A stretch of DNA of 64,000 nt, taken from contig CM032233.1 in NCBI GenBank assembly GCA_019009955.1, forward strand, positions 64,967,501 to 65,031,500, read 5' to 3'. Position numbers and translations under genes: made by a program. The notes below the pieces were generated by a model, which saw nothing but the letters and a program-made list of their open reading frames with translations, had not been told where the DNA came from and made no database searches. Source of the stretch: Riptortus pedestris. Taxonomy: Eukaryota > Arthropoda > Insecta > Hemiptera > Alydidae. Below are positions 1 to 13,278 of this stretch, piece after piece (the stretch's first letter is position 1; every line of letters starts with the position of its first letter).

Positions 1-846
1 GGGAGTATATTTTTTTTTTCTCCTCGTTTCTTGATCCTTCCTGGTTTTAATTTGCAATTAATTAAAAAGGATGAGAATTAGCCTTATAATACGAAAAAGA
101 TTAATCCTGTCTTATCCTTGCTTTTTTTCTGGTTGACCTAAATAAAGTTATGAGCTAAAACTTGTTTTACGATGTATTCTTGGAAATTGGTATTATTAAT
201 TAATTTTCTCTGTATTGTCCATGTTTAACTACACAGCCTTGTTTTTTAAGCTGTCTTTTTATTATCCTCTTTTTCGGAGCTTCGAATTTAGAGGTTTTAT
301 TTGTATTTATTTAATTTGAAATAGAATGATTCACATATTTACTGTCTCTATCTGACTTTTGGGAAAGGTTTTCTAGAATTAATGAAATAATGTATAAATT
401 ACATAATTATATATATACTCTTGAAATAAAACGTTTATTTTTTTATAGATACTTGTACGAAGTAAAGGAATTATTTTAATATCGAAAAACTAAGCTTTTC
501 AGATTTCAATGGGTTTATCTGTTTAGACCACCCTGACTCCATTTCGATGGTTTCGGTGTGACGCAAGTACGGATGTAGGTAATTCAAAATCAAGGTTGAA
601 TCTCATATTTATGACTGCTGTAACATCAAGTTGGGCATCTCTACTTTTGATTTAAATCTAAAAGAGGGAAGAGGGGTCAAAAGGTGGTCCTGAAATATAT
701 AAGAGTATTCTCCCAACCAATAAGACTAGAGAACATTTGTATAAAAAGATTTTATTAGTCATAAACGGACCTATACATTTTTTTTTCCTTGAATTGCTCT
801 GATCTGATATACAATGACACTTTGAAATAATTTATTTTTTAAATGT
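1..846. other. AT-rich non-coding stretch, nothing recognised
   Basis: No open reading frame of note, no family repeat that recurs elsewhere in the window, and no tandem array. It ends where the first HX element begins. Confidence 0.5.
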
Positions 847-1681
847 TTTATCAGATTTCTCCTAAGGGAAATCAGCTATTGAGTTCGTACTCATTACGCG
901 GTATTCGAAATTTTTTGAAATACTAAAAGCGATAATTTTTTAAAACTAAGTATCATGATCGTTGATGGCTGAAATTGGATAGTGGGAGGGGGATTTTGAG
1001 AAGAATTTTGAAAAATCTCCGTTTTTATGAGTCGGGTTGAAAAATTGTATTGGTCAAACTTATTGAAAATTTAAGTACCTATAAATGTTGTTATATACAT
1101 ATTTTCTCTATAATGAATACTAACCGAGATATTTGGTTTTCAGCCTTCAGTAAACCCTAGTCCTACTCGTGTCATATTAAAATTAAGCTGTTATATCATG
1201 AACCGCTTTATTATAAGCTCAAATTCGAAATACTGATTTTAAACGACCTTCATGCGATGACTTTATAAATTAAGATTTTACGTTCATGTCTTTGAATCAA
1301 AATAAATATAAATCAAAATATTTATTTGATTTATATCATAGTCGACATTTAACCGTTTCATTCAAATTGATGATTATTTTGTTATTGGTTGAAATCGGAC
1401 CTGGAATAGAGTGGGGGTTGAAGAATTCAAAATCCATTCTAAGGAGTCGGATCGTTAAATATTATAGGAAAAATCTTGTCCAACTACTAATTGTCTACAA
1501 TTGTTGTTGTATACATTTTTTCGTATTAAGGGAGTTATTCGTACTTTTTTTTTGAGTGTTGATTGGTTTTTTCCCCCCATAGAAATAGAGAATACTATCT
1601 AATATGAGATCAAAACCATGGTATACCAGCAAGCAGGAAATCTGCTTAGTTAACGTAGCTGCTGAGTGAGAGACTTTTATC
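847..1681 (+). mobile_element. HX element (Helentron-like, non-autonomous), variant without TA tract
   Basis: It starts with a decayed 5' motif (ATCAGATTTCTCC, then AAGGGAAATCAGCTATTGAG) and ends with GGAAATCTGCTTAG and a decayed terminal hairpin near 1650-1675. There is no (TA)n tract. The second half carries a second, diverged copy of the core (around 1350-1540, with TTGGTTGAAATCGGACC), as in the copies at 10760, 25150 and 27770. I treat these as a second subfamily with a partly duplicated core. No transposase is encoded. Confidence 0.8.
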
Positions 1682-2151
1682 ATAATATATGTGGGGAAAT
1701 TTGCAAATTTGATTCACTGGAAATTATTATCAAGTGTCTCTCATGGGTGCTGATGACAGATAGTAATTTCTGATGTGAGAAGGGGGGGGGGGTTGAAAGC
1801 GGATGAACTGACATGATATGTGAACTGGGAGCCAGGTAGGGACGACTGTAGGATCGAGTGAGTATCTCAACAGACAGCCCAGAGACGGAAGGTTTAATAA
1901 GCCTGACTCCTGGCATCCAAATCATTCCTCTTTCTGCAAATAATCTCGAATTTCCCTCTCTTATCTCACTAACGGTTCTGCGAAATGTGTCATTATGTAT
2001 GTAAACGATGGGACTTCACTCTTTGTACAAATACGATTTCCTCCATCAGCTTCATTACATAGGGATATATGCTACATACGATAAAACCTCAAACCTGGAA
2101 GAAATTTGAATAGAAATTATACTATCCCTAAGAACCACTGAATGAGTAAAA
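1682..2151. other. Unassigned spacer
   Basis: Contains a G run near 1780-1790. No similarity to the other repeats in the window and no credible coding sequence was seen. Confidence 0.4.
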
Positions 2152-2866
<715 letters not shown>

Positions 2867-2908
2867 TTAAGGCTACAGGAACAGTAGAGACAAATAACAC
2901 ACACACAC

Positions 2909-3537
2909 AGGGGCTGCGTAAACTAAGATTTCTCTCGTGAAGTATATTGAGTCTATAAATACAACGGTAATAAGAAATCTTTCCCCTCCAGGCGGGAAGC
3001 GACTGAAATGTAAACTAACAGGTCAGCCAACCCGACTCTCACCCGAATGAAAAAAATTACTGAAATATATAAGAATATATAAACTATTTACTATATCTAT
3101 TACTGTAATTTATAATCAATCAAAATAATTTTCTTCTCAATCACACAATTTTAAGTAGTCAGAAAACTTAAGACGGGTGGGGGGTCGCCAGAACATATTT
3201 TTTTTATGTGTCTAGTATAATAAAGGTCTCTTGATAACAATATTTGGTATTTAAGCTTCGAATAATGTGGTTTATTACATAATTGAGTATTGTTTATGTA
3301 ACATGAGTAGAAGTCGGAGTTTGGTGAACGCTGAAAATTGAAAAATGCAAATATCTCGGTTAGTATTGAAGATAGAGAATATATGTATATAACTATATTT
3401 ATAGTAAATTTAATTTGCAATAAGAGTGATACTACACAATGTTTCAATCCGACGTATAGTAACGGAGATATTTCGAATTTTCGAAATTCACCCATCTAAA
3501 CCCCCCCCCCCCCACTGGTCCGATTTCATGTATAGAT

Positions 3538-3577
<40 letters not shown>
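2909..3577 (-). mobile_element. HX element, long subfamily, 5' block missing
   Basis: The 3' terminal hairpin (GGGGCTGCGTAAACTAAG) is at 2909, followed by the 3' region, the core at about 3340-3530, and a (TA)n tract at 3539-3577. The usual 5' block after the TA tract is absent. A hammerhead-bearing foldback (3577-4004) takes its place. Confidence 0.88.
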
Positions 3578-3579
<2 letters not shown>

Positions 3580-3955
3580 TTCTTATTTTGGACCCAATAT
3601 TATTTATATATTCTTCAAATTTTATGGCAAGGGTCTCCAATAAAAAACATTTATTTCGGTGGTGACTTTAATGCAACTGCACTACATGTTTCAGAAATGT
3701 AAGTAACAATTTCTAATTGAATTTAATAAATATATCATAAATGTAAGCACTTACTAATACAATATTTAGCAAAAGAAATATTTAGTGATGTGCTAAATCA
3801 GTGTTCAGTAATAATAATTTTTTATATATTTTTTTAAAAGGGATAACCCCTGAAGAGGTGGAAAATAAGCCAGGAAACATGTAGGGCAGTTGCAATTAAG
3901 TTTACACCGAAATAAATGTTTTTTTTATTGGAGACCCTTGCCATAAAATGTGAAG

Positions 3956-4004
<49 letters not shown>
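3577..4004. mobile_element. Foldback element, Penelope-like by motif, between two TA tracts
   Basis: An inverted pair: 3590-3700 on the plus strand and 3850-3958 on the minus strand share TATGGCAAGGGTCTCCAATA and the run down to ACATGTTTC. Both arms abut (TA)n. Related single arms occur at 14763-14935 and 46540-46735. No reverse transcriptase is present. Assignment to Penelope-like elements rests on the hammerhead-like core and the inverted-copy layout, both known for that class. Confidence 0.6.
3850..3887 (+). ncRNA. Hammerhead-like ribozyme motif (decayed)
   Basis: CTGAAGA (3850-3856), a short UGG/CCA stem, GAAAC (3874-3878), then ATGTA and GGGC. The CCC before CTGAAGA can pair with GGG after GTA as helix I. 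GG replaces the usual junction before GAAAC, so activity is doubtful. Confidence 0.4.
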
Positions 4005-4005
<1 letters not shown>

Positions 4006-4216
4006 CACTTCATCTCTCTATCGTTGAGAACACTCAAATACCATATTTCCTCTTAACAGCTAAGTATTTAATAAAATATGTTATTCCAAAATTAGATTCA
4101 GACTCTCAATCTGGGTTTCATCCAAATTTTATGCAGTATATGAACTGAAAAAAAAAATTGATATTAATTTATTTTAAACAGTCAATGTGTGGCAAGGGTT
4201 TCGAATGTAATCAGAT

Positions 4217-4219
4217 ATG

Positions 4220-4261
<42 letters not shown>
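4217..4261. repeat. (GT)n microsatellite
   Basis: About 45 bp of GT with one GC interruption near the start. Confidence 0.97.
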
Positions 4262-4262
<1 letters not shown>

Positions 4263-4787
4263 ATTATTTATTTGAAGATGGATGACGAGTTGAGACAAAT
4301 ATTTATTATTGCCAAGTGTAATTCTTAACGAACAAGTAAAATTAATAATTTATTTTTTAAGATAATTCAATACTCAGGGAGCAGTTGTAGAAAGGTGTGT
4401 AGGTACATTTTAAAATAATGAGTAGTGATATATTAGCCATGCTGTTGCTATTGATATAGGAATGGAGGCCTCTAGGGTGCCAAATTAGAATTATAATTGG
4501 TGTGAGTACTAAGGTAATTCGCAGTATTACAACTAATACTATAGTTATATATATTGCTTATTTGAACAGTTTCTGCTATTTCTAGGGATTACAACGGATA
4601 GTTTGGCTCAGAGTTTGTGCGATTGTTTTAATGAAATATTAATCACTGAGTAACTCTCCAGCAGAGTCCCTCTAATATACATCTTCGTACATTATTGATA
4701 AATCAGAGACTTTGGAGATTTACCCGACGTGTTTCGTGCTGTTTATGACATCGCGAGACTTTAATATCACACTAAGCTTGAAGAAAA

Positions 4788-4860
4788 TTTTTTTTATTTA
4801 TTTATTTAGACAGAAGCACCCGCACCTTGGCGATTTGGCTCAAAGTTTCACAATGTAAAA
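4788..4860 (-). mobile_element. LINE 3' tail remnant, antisense
   Basis: Read on the minus strand, a short segment (GCCAAGGTGCGGGTGCTTCT) runs into a TAAATAAATAAA-type tail. A similar arrangement occurs at 51985-52040 (GTCGCCACAGTTGTGGAGCT plus tail). This fits the 3' end of a jockey/I-type non-LTR element. Confidence 0.5.
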
Positions 4861-5040
4861 TGATAACAAAATTATAGAAAAATAACAAAAAATGAAACAA
4901 CAAATAAAAAATTAAATACAACAAATCATTTGTAATAAAGGCAATTAATAAACATTAGACTAGTAATAAAGGCAACAATTTAAAATGGTTTTAATAAATA
5001 AATGATGTTATTCCTATATACTAGTACATTTATATTATTT

Positions 5041-5080
5041 TTTTTTTTTATTTATTTAGTTTTGTGCGCCACAGCGATGG
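5041..5080 (-). mobile_element. Possible LINE 3' tail remnant, antisense
   Basis: On the minus strand, ATCGCTGTGGCGCACAAAAC is followed by TAAATAAATAAA and a longer A run. Same style as 4788-4860, but too short to be sure. Confidence 0.35.
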
Positions 5081-5524
5081 TGAAGAATATAATTTTTATT
5101 AAATAAATTTGCTTCCCTCATTTTTCAATACATAATTTCTCTTCATATTGATTAATTTATCTAATATCACAGTTAATGTAGATTACGATAAAAAAAATAT
5201 AAATTCATGTTAATAGTTATTAATCTATAAATCAGTTTATTATGTTCCACATATATCTCATGGTTTATTAAAAAAAAACTTCATCTATAATAATCTATTT
5301 ATAAACAATTACCAATAAGAGTAGACAATTTTTAATATTTGATTCCTCAGAATATATAACGTTTACAAACATATATTTTGGTGATACATTTTGCTATAGG
5401 TATCTGATTTGATTGTTAAATTAAACTGTGATCTTAATTTACTTTTGTGGTTTTGGAATGGTTGTTTTAGGAGTTTCTTTTGGCTCTGGACAAGCAAATA
5501 TGTTCGTCACTTCGTTGTGTTCCG

Positions 5525-5556
5525 TAGACTAAACAGATTTCCCACATGTTCAAGGC
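5525..5556 (-). mobile_element. HX 3' end fragment
   Basis: Matches only the terminal part of HX: TCCGTAGACTAAACAGATTT followed by CCCACATG. The hairpin centre is deleted. Confidence 0.5.
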
Positions 5557-6576
5557 CAAACTGATGATATCATCCTACTTTTTATTTTTCCTCTCTCTAA
5601 ATTTTACGGGTGAACCTACATCATTCTAAATTACCGGTTTTGTGATTTCCGGGTTTTGAATGCCATTTATATATTTTATTTTATTTTCCTTATGAATCAC
5701 TTTATGTATTACGAGCCTTAAGATTCTGGTTGTTTCTTTCGCGCTGTTTTTGTGGTCAGTGGAACCCTTTTATTTCTGCTTATTAGAAATTCATGAGCGA
5801 GGTGTTAAATAGTAATTGCTTGCTTGCAGTTACCAATTAAATGGAATCATGAGACTTCGTGATCGAAAAGTAAATAGAATACTACAAGAACCTGCAAGAA
5901 TTTCATTTTTAAAGTATACTCTAAGAATAAATAAAACTATGGAAAATTTAACATTCCAACAGGGTGCAGAGTATGTGAGTTGTAGCTTTTCAAGAGTCAA
6001 AGTTACACGAAATGGAGTGTGGGTGTAGTATGCATAAAATAAAATATAATTTTCCAGGCAATTATGTGGGGGATCTATGGCAGTGAAGCTACAATGGAGA
6101 ACTCGGGGCTAGGGGTGGATCTCACTGCTTGGCTTAGGTGAAACTTAAACAGGGCCTTGTTTACCTTTGACAGCCAGCAATCACAACCTTGCTCGACATC
6201 TAACTTGCCAACCGAGTAATACAGCTTCTGCTCTTTACAAGCTTCACGACTTTGTCTACGTGACTGGCAACTGCATTCCTTCGCCTTTCCTGGCTAGGCT
6301 ATAATGCAGCAAAGTACAGCCAAAGGCTTTTAAAATTTTAAGACTCTGAGTAAACTGGAAATGAACCATAAAGAAAAAAAATGCAACACGTTATTTATAT
6401 TCCAACGTGTAGGCTAGGTGCTTCCATTGGGTAAACATGATAAACTATGAAATGTGTTTGTTTCCATTAAATTTTTACATAACATAATATGATACATCGA
6501 ATAGTTTTATTCTCTATAAACAAATGTCTAATATTATGCCAATTAATTTCATATTATTGAATAACATTTTTAATTA

Positions 6577-7185
6577 TATAATAGTTTCATTATAAAATTT
6601 AGTCCAATTATATGAATAAATAGTATAAAATCGATCAATTTAAATAATCATTATTCAATAATTAATTTCGGTTTATAATGATATAATAGTTTCATTATAA
6701 AATTTGGTACAATTATATGAATAAATAGTATAAAATCGATCAATTTAAATAATCATTATTCAATAATTAATTTCGGTTTATAATGATATAATAGTTTCAT
6801 TATAAAATTTGGTCCAATTATATGAATAAATAGTTTAAAATCGATCAATTTAAATAATCATTATTCAATAATTAATTTCGGTTTATAATGATATAATAGT
6901 TTCATTATAAAATTTGGTCCAATTATATGAATAAATAGTTTAAAATCGATCAATTTAAATAATCATTATTCAATAATTAATTTTGGTTTATAATGATATA
7001 ATAGTTTCATTATAAAATTTGGTCCAATTATATGAATAAATAGTATAAAATCGATCAATTTAAATAATCATAATCAATAATTAATTTCATTTTATAATTA
7101 TATAATAGTTTCATTATAAAACTAGGTCCAATTACATGAATAAATAGTATGAAATCGATCTATTTAAATATTCAATAAATTAATT
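6577..7185. repeat. 105-bp tandem array, about 5.8 units
   Basis: Unit starts (TATAATAGTTTCATTATAAA) fall at 6577, 6682, 6787, 6892, 6997 and 7101, so the period is 105 bp and the last full step is 104. Each unit carries one ATCGAT. The four central units differ at only a few positions; the first and last are more diverged, as expected for an array homogenised from the middle. The sequence is very AT-rich and non-coding. Confidence 0.97.
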
Positions 7186-7435
7186 GGTCGTTAACATTCT
7201 TAATACTACTCTACATATAAAATACACTTTTTTAATTTATTAAAGGATAACCAACTTTATAAATTAGGAGAAACTTGTCCCAACATAAAGAGACAATGTA
7301 CCTGATTACAATTTATTTTTTGACCGATTTTTATGACAATTTTTTTGTAGTTTTATTTGATAATTGAACATTTTTGATAGTATTCATCTTGAGTATAAAA
7401 ACATCCTTAAGACACGAAGTTTTTAAACTTATTTC

Positions 7436-7961
7436 GGTACTTATCGCTTATCGGGAGGCCACCCATTTAAAGACGATTAGTAAATCATAATTGAAAAAGA
7501 ATCACTTTATTTTTTTAAATAAGAACACTTCTACAATTTATAAATGACAAAATGGTTAACGGGAGGCCACTCATTATTTACAGATAAAATATTTACGGTT
7601 TTGAAAACTGCTTATCGATATTCTCTGCTATTGCTTTAGACTGTTCATAGGTTATCTTAGTCGATTCTGTTTCGTTTGTTATCAGGAAATGAGTGATCAT
7701 TTATTAACACCAGTTGGTGATCGTTTATTATTACACCACGTGGACAGCTACCTAGCAGAGTTCATGTGGCAGACGGCGACCGAAGACGACCATTTTATGC
7801 AGCTACTCCGCGACATCATCCAGTTTTGGGCTAACTCTAATTTATAATTACATTTCGTCAATCAATTAAATTCTAGAGGTGTTATTTTAAATGATAAAGA
7901 GTTTTTTTTAATATGATTAAATCGTCTTTAAATGGGTGTTCCCCGATAATCGATAAGTACC
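7436..7961 (+). mobile_element. Merlin-superfamily DNA transposon remnant, 526 bp
   Basis: Terminal inverted repeats of about 43 bp: the left begins GGTACTTATCGCTTATCGGG at 7436, and the reverse complement of the right end begins GGTACTTATCGATTATCGGG at 7961. Only a few mismatches separate them. Flanks CTTATTTC (7428-7435) and TTTATTTT (7962-7969) could be an 8-bp target duplication with two changes; 8-9 bp is the Merlin rule. The interior holds a last-exon fragment of an ISXO2-like transposase. An internal GGGAGGCCACTCATT near 7562 echoes the terminal repeat. Confidence 0.8.
7689..7847 (+). pseudogene. ISXO2-like (Merlin) transposase, C-terminal fragment
   Basis: An open frame of 52 codons ending TAA, just downstream of a TATCAG acceptor-like site at 7680-7685. 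The peptide contains VDSYLAEFMW, the C-terminal signature of ISXO2-like transposases (compare [10 protein letters not shown] at 18860-18886), followed by DDHFMQLLRDIIQFW. The catalytic DDE residues and the rest of the protein are absent, so it cannot be an active transposase. The frame is unbroken and its GC content is higher than the surroundings, so decay may be recent or the frame short enough to survive by chance. Family assignment rests on the motif plus the 43-bp terminal repeats. Confidence 0.65.
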
Positions 7962-7969
7962 TTTATTTT

Positions 7970-8593
7970 TAAGAAAAGAATATTTTTAAATAGATTTAAG
8001 ACATTCGGGCAGGTCGTTAAAGAGTTTTACACCTGAGAATGATACGCTTTTCTCGAAGTATTTATGTTTGTGGTTGGGGGTTTGATGCATATTCTTGTTT
8101 CTTGTTTTACGTGTTATACATTTTTTTTGTCATGTTGGCTAATCGGGAAGGCACACACACACGGCTGATTGGTACAAAACATGTATTTATAAAATAAATA
8201 CATATAGGCTAACTTATCTACTATCCTATATCTACGTTATATATACATACACATGCCTATACTACGACTTACAACGTATACTAAGACTGAACGCTAATTA
8301 CATTACAACACACATACCGCAGGGGGCCAAGGCAAGCAGAGAGACTAGCACTAGCATATCATAAAAACTTCACTCTCTCAAAGCTAGCAATACAATGCGC
8401 TCCCATTTTCAGTAGCTCTTAGCCTTCATGTCTTCGCCCCCGCTCGCTCGCTCTCATTAGGGCACTGTTCTATATCTAAACACAAATCACTACACCACAT
8501 TTGTAAAACATGTTTTGTTACTCAAAGAATTATTGTTTGGTACATATATATTGAGGAAGAAGTCATTATTTTTGACTCCTAAAATAGAGGACG
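7970..8593. other. Unassigned spacer
   Basis: Includes a short ACAC run near 8152 and a somewhat GC-richer patch with CGCTCGCTCGCTCTC near 8440. No repeat partner or coding sequence was recognised. Confidence 0.4.
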
Positions 8594-9083
8594 ACAGGTA
8601 TTTAAGCTTCGAATGATGTGGTTTATTACATAACCGAGTATAGTTTATGTAACATGAGTGGAAGTGGGAATTTGCTGAATGTTGTAAAATGAAAAATGCA
8701 AATATCATGGTCAATATTCAAGATAGGGAATAAATGTATATAACAATATTTATAGTATATTTAATTTATTTGCTATAAGATTGATTCTATACATTTTTTC
8801 GATCCACCATATAGTAACCGAGATATTTCGGATTTTCAAAATTCTCCCCTCCAACCACCCCCCCCCATGTCCGATTTCAGTCGTTAACGAACTTGATCTT
8901 TCCTTTTACATAAAACGACTTAATATTGAGTTTGGTAACGTTTAAACAATAATTCCGACTACTAGAGTGGTAACTGGCAAATAAATATATATACAGTTCT
9001 GAACGGACCTCATTTTCGTCATAGATGGACATATGAAGGAAAATTTCGAAAATCGCGTCATGAGTACGACCTCAATAGCTAAG
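8594..9083 (-). mobile_element. HX element, 3'-truncated
   Basis: Runs from GTATTTAAGCTTCGAATGAT (in the 3' half of the core) through TCGATCCACCATATAGTAAC, a very short TA tract at about 8982-8992, and the 5' block to AGTACGACCTCAATAGCT. The terminal palindrome is lost at the junction with AAGAAAATAA. Confidence 0.85.
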
Positions 9084-10759
9084 AAAATAAAATTGTCTGC
9101 CTGTTAGCTCAAATCCCGACGGTAGAAATGATTTTATGCTTCCAAAAGCACAGCAAGAGGTAAAGGGTAAAAAGAGATGTAGGTGTTGAGAATAAATAGA
9201 AGAATCAAACGCGATATATAAGGGACATAATATTAAAACTCAATTTCAAGACGTCTAACCAATATTGGCTGACACGAGGAAAAGTTGGCTCTCGAAAAGA
9301 AAATCTAATACGTAATTCAGGACATCTCTCTGTGAGACATATTGAGTTCTATACAAAAATAAATAAAAAAAAAAAAAAAAAAAACAATATTACCACCAGT
9401 ATACTTAAGCTGCTCATTATCAGAGCCTGTCTGTCTTGCGTAAAGCTAAGTTTTAGCAATACTGGAGGGTAGATTAAAGTTGTGATCTGCATACTGATAC
9501 TCGATAATAGTCTAACAACTTTGGCCTTGAATCGAATTTTCTCCACTCATGCATTTACTGATGTGAATGGAATTTTCCTCATGATGCCTTTATTGCTGGA
9601 TGATCTGATGCAGAAGACAATGGGAAACCACTGCATGTCCTTGCGACCCTCTTACTCCATTGTTTTGTCCGGTGAAAATCAGGTTTACCTCTTCACGAGA
9701 TTAATTACCAGGTGTAGCGAGTAAATACTAAATAAACACCCCTCACACTAAAATATATTGGGCTTATGATTAAGTATGCGTTAAAGCACTCCATTTAGCG
9801 AAAATCGTATAAAGGGAAAACATGATAGCTAGCCCGGGTTAGTTAGATGTTAAATCATTCCTCTTGAGTATAAACGAAACACCAGATTATTTCAGATAAA
9901 AGTGATAACTGTTGAGGCTAAGGCCTCTGCTTTTGGGGATCAGAGGAAAATAGATTCACACTTTTAGACTTTGAGGTGTACAAATTAGAGATATTTGTGC
10001 CCAGAGTTCTGTCCCTGTCACAATCTGGGATTCAATAAACTAGTCAGTGGTTTCTAAAAAAATAAAACTGAATTTTATTTACTAATTAATGATTAAACAT
10101 TCCCACATTTACAATCGTGTTTCCAAAGAAGTGTTCGATTTGATAGCAGTTAAGGTGGAGCATCAAAACTCCCAAATAAAAATATTTTCATTATCTGCGT
10201 CACGAACAATATACTTTTTATAACGGTAACAATAGATATACTTAAATGAAGTAGAAAACATAAAGAGTGAAAATAATAAAAGTATAATATTTCTCATAGA
10301 GTAAGAAAGACATAAAAATACACTTTAACTCGAGGAATTAACTTAAGCGGAAATATGTGATAAGGCATGAAAGTATACTTTATAGTTTATGGATCGTTCG
10401 TATATTATACATCAAACTGCCGATAAGAAGGGTTAATGCTGTAGCAGATATTGAAAGAATAAATATTTTAATATTGTATTAGGATTAAAAAATGTACATA
10501 AACAAAGGCTAGTATCTGAGTTATGGGCCTAAGGTAGTCGTTAAACATTAAATATATGAATTAAGTCTTGGTTTTAGGGTGCGTTATTCGTTCATAAGTC
10601 GTTCTCAGAAGAGCTTTCAAACCGAATTCTACTTCGCTGGTTCTGTATGTACTAGTTGAATAATGTCTGTGGAAGAAATAAGAGTTATAGAAGTCTGCAC
10701 ACAGAAAATCATTAACTTGGATACAAGTACAGTGTTGATAGATGAATGCAAGAAAATAG
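9084..10759. other. Spacer, nothing recognised
   Basis: Contains an A run of about 20 at 9363-9384, possibly the tail of an unrecognised retrosequence. Short open frames here (for example 9482-9724) show no known domain and no codon structure that I would trust. Confidence 0.4.
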
Positions 10760-11587
10760 AATTCCGTCACGCAGAGGCCTCGTAAGCTAAGCAGATTTCC
10801 TACGTGCTGGCACACTTTTTATCTTTTCTCACCATATATTTTCTATTTCTAATTAAAAATCCTATAACAAGAGGTGGTTTACTAAAGGTGGAAACAATTA
10901 TTAAAGTTGAATAACTCGTTAAATATTTGAGTTTGGAAAAATTGTATGGGACAACAATTGTATAACATCAATAGTTCAAAAAGATTGGTTCTATAAGATT
11001 TTTCGACACGACTCATAATAACGGAGATATTCTGAATTTTCAACCTCCTTCCCCCCTTTAAACTCCCCTTAGTCCTGTTCCGATTTCAGCCATTAACGAC
11101 TATGAACTAAAGTGTTGCATGAAACTGTTAAATATCAAACATGATATAGTTGAAATAATAATTTTTCAGTTAAAAATGTAAAGTCATAACTGAAATCGTC
11201 ATCACACAACATATTTGGATGTATCTCACACTGTAAAAGCTCAATGAAAACAATAATTGGCCTTTATGCTTCGAATAAAGTGGTTCATGACATAAAAAAT
11301 TATTGTTAATATGACGTGAGAAGGAGTGGGGGTTTACTGAAGGCTGAAAATTAAAAATTGTGTTTATCTCGATTAATATATGACATAATCTATAGGAAAT
11401 TACCTTTGAAATAAGATTTCTTCTATGAAATTTTTCATTCCGACGTATAACTCGAATCTTGAAATTCCTTCTCATTTAACCCCCCCCACACTTGTCCGAT
11501 TTTAGCCTTTAACAAGCTTGATATTTGTTTTACATATCGAGTTTGGCAACAAACAAGCAAAAATTGAGACAGACTAGGAACAGGCAA

Positions 11588-11661
<74 letters not shown>

Positions 11662-11787
11662 AATTTTGAACTGACCTCCTTTTCATCATTTCCTAGGTAG
11701 GATCGATGGACATTTGATAACATTTTTCGAAAATCGCGTTATGAGTACAACTTCAATAGATGACTTCCCTTTCGGGAAATCTGTAAA
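10760..11787 (-). mobile_element. HX element, duplicated-core subfamily, both ends
   Basis: 3' end at TTCCGTCACGCAGAGGCC (10760) and 5' end at TCCCTTTCGGGAAATCTG (to about 11787). Two core modules are visible: a diverged one at about 10980-11130 (ATAACGGAGATATTC) and a standard one at about 11330-11540. The TA tract with a short GT end is at 11589-11661. Confidence 0.88.
11589..11661. repeat. (TA)n-(TG)n microsatellite inside HX
   Basis: About 56 bp of TA, then about 16 bp of TG, at the standard HX position. Confidence 0.95.
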
Positions 11788-13025
11788 TACGGATTCCAAA
11801 ACAAGAAAGTCCATGTTGATATTATTTATTGATTTGTTTTCAAAGCGGAGAAGAGTGTAGAAGTAGTGATGGGGTGTAATTACTTTTGATTACTCATGTC
11901 CCACAATACTACTATGCAGAATATAATTCATAACTCACTGTTAATCATGTTAATTTTGGAAAGGTACTTTGTTTTTAGTCCACATCTTAAACCTGCGTTC
12001 TGTTGATCTTGAATGAATTAAGGTTACTTTTATGGGCTTGCACCATTCGGTTTATTAATACTCAGCACCTAGATTGCAATATTACTTGATTTATTTATAA
12101 AAAAACTGCTCTAAAACTGTTAGAGTCCATTAACGTTTCTTCCATGGCAAGTAAATAAAGTTATTATTTTATCCTTTTTCGTGACTTCTACATAGAGCGT
12201 TTTATAAGATCTCCCTCTATGAAAATTATATTGCAGGAATGATCTAGAGAATGAAAGCCACCCGAGATGAGCACGGCATGGGGTGATGGTTATGTAGAAA
12301 GTTCCAATTGAATATTAAGCTAATTACTGGTATCACTAGCCCATTAATCTTGAGTTATGAGCTGGGCTACTTGTTAAGGCTTCAATTTGTGGTAATTGAT
12401 GTTGATTACGTACACCTATGTAAACTAAAAAAGGAGAAGAAAGATTCAATGATCGTGGGCTATTTAACGTATAAGAAGTTCATCTTTTTTTTTTTTTTTT
12501 TTTTTTTTAATTCATCCTACTTTGTTTGATTATGATTGCTGGTTATTAAATTATTAGAGAGCACAACCTACAATCATTCCGAAAAAAATTAATTCTATGA
12601 GTTTGATAGATTTAATAACATTCTTCCCTTATATACTACTTATTTCCTGACAGTCATCCTTAAAAATAATAAACCGTGAGAATTGATCCTCTTGTTGGTG
12701 CTTGATCGTGATTAAAAATACCGTACGAGTTCAAACAGACTTTTTAAAAATAAATAGAGCCGAAATGGGTTATTCCGTTATGTGAAAACCATAAACTTTC
12801 TCTATTACTATACTTCATTTACTTCGCACTGGGAAGTAAAAACACATCATTTTGTAAGTTATAGAAATGTGCTTTAAATTAATTTTTCAGAAATTGTTAG
12901 AATATAAAAGAATAAATTTGAATTCATTCTATTGAGAGTCAACTGATTCCCTCTTCAAATTTGTAGGTGAGTGGCTTTCCACAAGATATCAACCATAATA
13001 CATTTATCCAGCCTTTAATTAGCTT
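11788..13025. other. Spacer, nothing recognised
   Basis: A T run of about 25 at 12485-12508 is the only distinctive feature. No repeat partner elsewhere in the window and no supported coding sequence. Confidence 0.4.
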
Positions 13026-13150
13026 CTTAAGATGTCTAAGTTTATTAGCAGCTATTGAGGTCGTGTTAATGACGTGAGTTTTGAAAAATGCCCTCAAATG
13101 TCCATCGATCCTACCGAGGAGATGACGAAAATGAGGTCCGTTCAAAATTA

Positions 13151-13197
<47 letters not shown>

Positions 13198-13214
13198 GAG
13201 TAAATAAAATTTTA

Positions 13215-13278
<64 letters not shown>

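Larger units (their letters stand above)
4005..6576. other. AT-rich spacer with short repeat remnants
   Basis: Contains a (GT)n tract, two antisense LINE-tail remnants (4788-4860, 5041-5080) and a short HX 3' end (5525-5556), listed separately. The remainder has no recognisable coding sequence. A 70-codon frame at 5816-6028 has no features of a known protein. Confidence 0.4.
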
